From Thermoanaerobaculia bacterium (GTDB lineage Bacteria; Acidobacteriota; Thermoanaerobaculia; Multivoradales; J023), in assembly GCA_028066595.1 (NCBI GenBank), contig JALCBJ010000032.1, forward strand, positions 1-64,000: a stretch of 64,000 bases of DNA. Reading direction: 5' to 3'. Shown one piece after another: positions 61,279 through 64,000 of this stretch. Position numbers and translations under genes: made by a program. The notes under the pieces are model-generated. The model had not been told where the DNA came from, did no database searches, and was given only the letters and a program-made list of their open reading frames with translations. Within the stretch, counting starts at the first letter, position 1, and each line of letters opens with the position of its first letter.

Positions 61279-64000
61279 GTAGAATTCCCGTCGCCAAAGA
61301 GCTGAAAGCCAGCCCAGTGGTAGGGGCGCCCCTTTTCCAGATCGCCGGACGATTCCGACGTCACGAGGTCCAACTGGGCCGCACGCAGGGCGGCCCCCAA
61401 GCTGAGACCCTCCCGCAAGTGGTGGTAGAAGCGGCCCATGAGGGTACTGGTCGAGGCGTCGCTCACTTGCCAGAGAGACGCGAGAACGGCCCGTGCGCCA
61501 GCGAAATGGAATGCACGTGTGAGTCCTAGGATCCCCTCGCCGGAAAAGGCGCGGCCGAGGCCCGTTCGACATCCGGAGAGCGTCACGAGATCGGCGTCGA
61601 GGCGAATTTGCTCGATGACTTCCCAGGCTTGCAGTACACCGTTGTCCTGACCGGGCTCGATCGACTCGGGGATCGAAAGCACCAGCCCGGACTCGAGTGG
61701 GAATCGATCGTCGACCCACGCGTGGGTAGCGAAATGAACGAGACTTGTCGATGAACCGAGGTCTTTGACCTTTTCTTCGGTGGCCTCGCGATCGAAATAG
61801 GTGCTCACGCCGTCGCCGAAGATCCGGCCCAGGGTTTCGACCTCCCGTCGCGCGTGAGCCAGAGGTGTCAGATCCAGTCTGGCTCGGACGTTTCCCCGTA
61901 CCGCATCCAGATCCGCACCGCTCGAACGACCGCGCGGATCGGATACGCTGAACGCCGCCACTCGCGTGGGCACCTTCGAGCGAGGTCGGGCGGTGAGCTC
62001 GGCGAGGGCGACGAGCGACGGGGCGATCGTCAGGGGTACTGCCTGAACCCAGTAGCGCTCCGGATCGGCAGGGTCGATCAAGGCCGCGAACGGCAGCCGG
62101 TGGAGGAAACCGTGGGGAACCACGATCACCGCGTCCGCCGACGCCAGGGGCTCGGCGGCGGGTGCCAGGAGCCGCGCGCTCAGTCGTTCCGCGGCTCGCC
62201 GATAGCGCGGGCGGTGAAGGGTCTCCCGTCGCTCGATCGCCTGGAGGAGACCATCGACGTCGCGCCGCAATGCCTCGGCCTCGAACGGGATCCGTACTGC
62301 TCGAACGTCGGCCGCCGTAACGATGAAGAGGAAGCTTTCCTCCACGCCGACCAGGTACGACAAAACGACGATCCCCTTCGGCAGTGCCGCCCGTGCCGCC
62401 ACGATGCCAGAGTCGTGGGGTTCCGTGAGCGTGCTCAGTTCGGGCGCTGCCTGGCTCATCTCACTCATCAGGACTCGCTGACTTTCCCGCAAGGCTTCGA
62501 GCTCGACCCGGAGGGCAGTGGGGTCTTGGTCGGAGTTCCAGCTGCCCAGCTCGAGCAGGGTTCGGTCATAGGCGGTCTGGAGCCGCCGCCGTTCTGCCTC
62601 GAGCTCAGCGGGCAGCTGTCCACCGAACCGAAGGTCCCTTCGCGCCAGCATCGTCCGAAAGGAGCGAGCGCTGGCTCGCTCGGTCAGCGCGAAGGCTTCG
62701 GTTTCGCGACCAGACTCGATCAAGAAAGCGGCGAAAGCATGAACGATGTCTGCCGTGACCTCGTTTGAACGCGCCCGTGCCAGATCGCTACCTGCCGCGA
62801 GAAAGCGTCCAGTATCTATCGCTTCGAGGGCGAGGTGGAATCGCTCCTCCGCCGATCCGAAATCTCCCCGTCGTTGAGCGATCTGCGCCATGGTTGCCAG
62901 GGACCTGGCCTGTTCCCCGCTCCCCGGCGCCAGACGATCCTGAATTCGCAGCGCCTCGGCCAGCAAGCGCTCGGCGCCCGGAAGGTCGTCGCGAAGCAGT
63001 CGTATCTGGCCGAGGTTCATCAGTGTTCGGGCTGCGTCGACGCCGTTGGGCTCCACGCGCGTGAACACGTCCCGTGCTTGTGAATAGCGACGCTCGGCCT
63101 CGTCGAGATCGCCCAGATCCTGGGCCAGGGTCCCTAGGTTGTTCAGCGCGATCGCGACGTTGACACTGCGTAGGCCGTCCGCGTCTCCGCCACGGCCGAC
63201 CTCTACTGCCTCTTCGTAGCGCGCCCGCGCAGCGTCGGGATTGCCCCGATGTTTGGCCGCGAGGCCGAGGTTCAGCAGGATCGGCACCACCTGGGGATTC
63301 TCGGGTGCGATTCGGCGGAAGAGATCGAGGGCGCGTCGCAGGTAAACCTCGCCACGCTCCGAATCCCACCGTGTCAGCAACAGGTCACCGAGCTGGAGCC
63401 AGGCATCGGCCATGTCGAAGCTCTCGGGAGCGATGCGTTCCAGCAGCGACACCGCGTCTCGATACCTGGCTTCCGACTCAGCGAACCTGCCTCGCTGCTT
63501 CTCGTACGAACCCAGGGCGAGCTGGACTACGGCCAGGCGGCGGTCTGGCGCGAGGCGACGCAATATCGCTTCGGCCCGAGTCAGATACGGCTCGGCTGCA
63601 TCGAGGTCGCCGTCTCGTCGATGGTACTGACCCAGATTGGTGAGCAGGTTGGCTGTGGTGGAGCTGTCGGGGTCCAGTGTCTCGCGGATGGCCAGGGCAC
63701 GGCGAAGAAGTGCCAGTCGTTCCCCCGAGGGAGACACCAACGACAGATTGTTGAGGCTCTTGGCAACGAGCAGACTGTCGGGCACTACGGTTTCCCGGAT
63801 CGCCAGTGCCTCTTGCCACAGGGTGAGAACTCGCTCTCGGTCGCCGATGTACCAGGCAGCGATACCGATCTGATCGAGGCTCGCAGCGACCGCCAGGCTC
63901 GCGGGAGTTGCGGCCTGTCGCAGCCGAAGCGCTGCTTCGTGACGGGCTAGCGCGTCCTCGAAGCGGTCTCGGTCCATCAGAAACTTGCCGAACCGTTCCT
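61260..64000 (-). CDS. TPR-CHAT protein, partial at the window edge
   Basis: At least 913 residues; the reading frame continues past position 64000 (ERFGKFLMDRDRFEDA), so the N-terminus is missing. About ten TPR units fill the first 490 visible residues (for example SEARYRDAVSLLERIAPESF). The C-terminal CHAT domain, a caspase-like protease, keeps its His in LVHFATHAWVDDRFP and its Cys in LVTLSGCRTGLG, followed by GLTRAFHFAGARAVLASLW. It overlaps the sigma gene, so it belongs to the sigma/anti-sigma unit and may cleave a regulator in that pathway. Confidence 0.92.
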   Translation of the reverse strand, partial: ERFGKFLMDRDRFEDALARHEAALRLRQAATPASLAVAASLDQIGIAAWYIGDRERVLTLWQEALAIRETVVPDSLLVAKSLNNLSLVSPSGERLALLRRALAIRETLDPDSSTTANLLTNLGQYHRRDGDLDAAEPYLTRAEAILRRLAPDRRLAVVQLALGSYEKQRGRFAESEARYRDAVSLLERIAPESFDMADAWLQLGDLLLTRWDSERGEVYLRRALDLFRRIAPENPQVVPILLNLGLAAKHRGNPDAARARYEEAVEVGRGGDADGLRSVNVAIALNNLGTLAQDLGDLDEAERRYSQARDVFTRVEPNGVDAARTLMNLGQIRLLRDDLPGAERLLAEALRIQDRLAPGSGEQARSLATMAQIAQRRGDFGSAEERFHLALEAIDTGRFLAAGSDLARARSNEVTADIVHAFAAFLIESGRETEAFALTERASARSFRTMLARRDLRFGGQLPAELEAERRRLQTAYDRTLLELGSWNSDQDPTALRVELEALRESQRVLMSEMSQAAPELSTLTEPHDSGIVAARAALPKGIVVLSYLVGVEESFLFIVTAADVRAVRIPFEAEALRRDVDGLLQAIERRETLHRPRYRRAAERLSARLLAPAAEPLASADAVIVVPHGFLHRLPFAALIDPADPERYWVQAVPLTIAPSLVALAELTARPRSKVPTRVAAFSVSDPRGRSSGADLDAVRGNVRARLDLTPLAHARREVETLGRIFGDGVSTYFDREATEEKVKDLGSSTSLVHFATHAWVDDRFPLESGLVLSIPESIEPGQDNGVLQAWEVIEQIRLDADLVTLSGCRTGLGRAFSGEGILGLTRAFHFAGARAVLASLWQVSDASTSTLMGRFYHHLREGLSLGAALRAAQLDLVTSESSGDLEKGRPYHWAGFQLFGDGNSTWKTKH

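Noticed and set aside
61260-64000. CHAT-TPR protein considered as a phage-defence caspase (Craspase-like)
   Set aside because: No CRISPR or gRAMP gene is near; overlap with a sigma/anti-sigma pair points to regulation.

Overview
The window is GC-rich bacterial chromosome, densely coded, with genes in blocks on both strands. I infer Acidobacteriota. The main reasons are a secreted VWFA-related protein of the family first described from Acidobacteria (37761-38915), an ECF sigma/anti-sigma/CHAT-TPR block, helical-repeat proteins flanking a RodZ-like gene, and a canonical but GC-rich translation operon. This placement is inference; no 16S gene is present.

Layout. 1-1034: start of a canonical EF-Tu gene and its four leading tRNAs (Thr, Tyr, Gly, Thr), the same order as thrU-tyrU-glyT-thrT-tufB of E. 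coli. 1329-11970: a minus-strand type II (LanM) lanthipeptide operon. Its order is precursor peptide, unknown 357-residue protein, LanM, stand-alone SpaB_C-like protein, unknown 239-residue helical protein, short HlyD-like protein, C39-peptidase ABC exporter, FAD oxidase. 12284-17290: translation operon rplM-rpsI-rpsB-tsf-pyrH-frr-rlmB behind a near-consensus promoter. 17731-19331: folD-coaE. 19443-24360: Gld-type ABC exporter operon. 24767-37290: CBS/nucleotidyltransferase protein, hybrid kinase, AlkD-like protein, DinB, POT peptide transporter and a three-gene phosphorelay. 37386-44044: tRNA-Pro, VWFA protein, PP2C phosphatase, DnaJ-TPR protein, two helical-repeat proteins and RodZ. 44166-51072: a very long Gre-factor protein, a repeat-rich spacer with a strong operator palindrome, and a NatA/NatB-like exporter whose last gene is fused to a CPBP protease.

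51254-58785 is a scarred accessory stretch. It holds two convergent genes that are both cut at the same point near 52070, a nucleotidyltransferase pair, a SEC-C fragment, an ankyrin protein, a divergent second EF-Tu behind its own promoter/terminator/hairpin leader, a toxin-antitoxin pair with a shortened toxin, and a cereblon-like CULT-domain protein. 58835-64000: agmatinase-family enzyme, anti-sigma protein, sigma factor and a CHAT-TPR protease-like protein that runs off the window.

The best candidate for an undescribed system is the lanthipeptide operon. It combines LanM chemistry, which already dehydrates and cyclises, with a SpaB_C-fold enzyme, a flavin oxidase lacking the usual flavin-linking His, and a 23-residue core with one Thr, one Ser and three Cys. 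A second lead is an identical half-site and spacing (GTGTA-N13-TACAC) in two palindromes 9 kb apart, one upstream of the exporter operon and one upstream of the divergent EF-Tu region.
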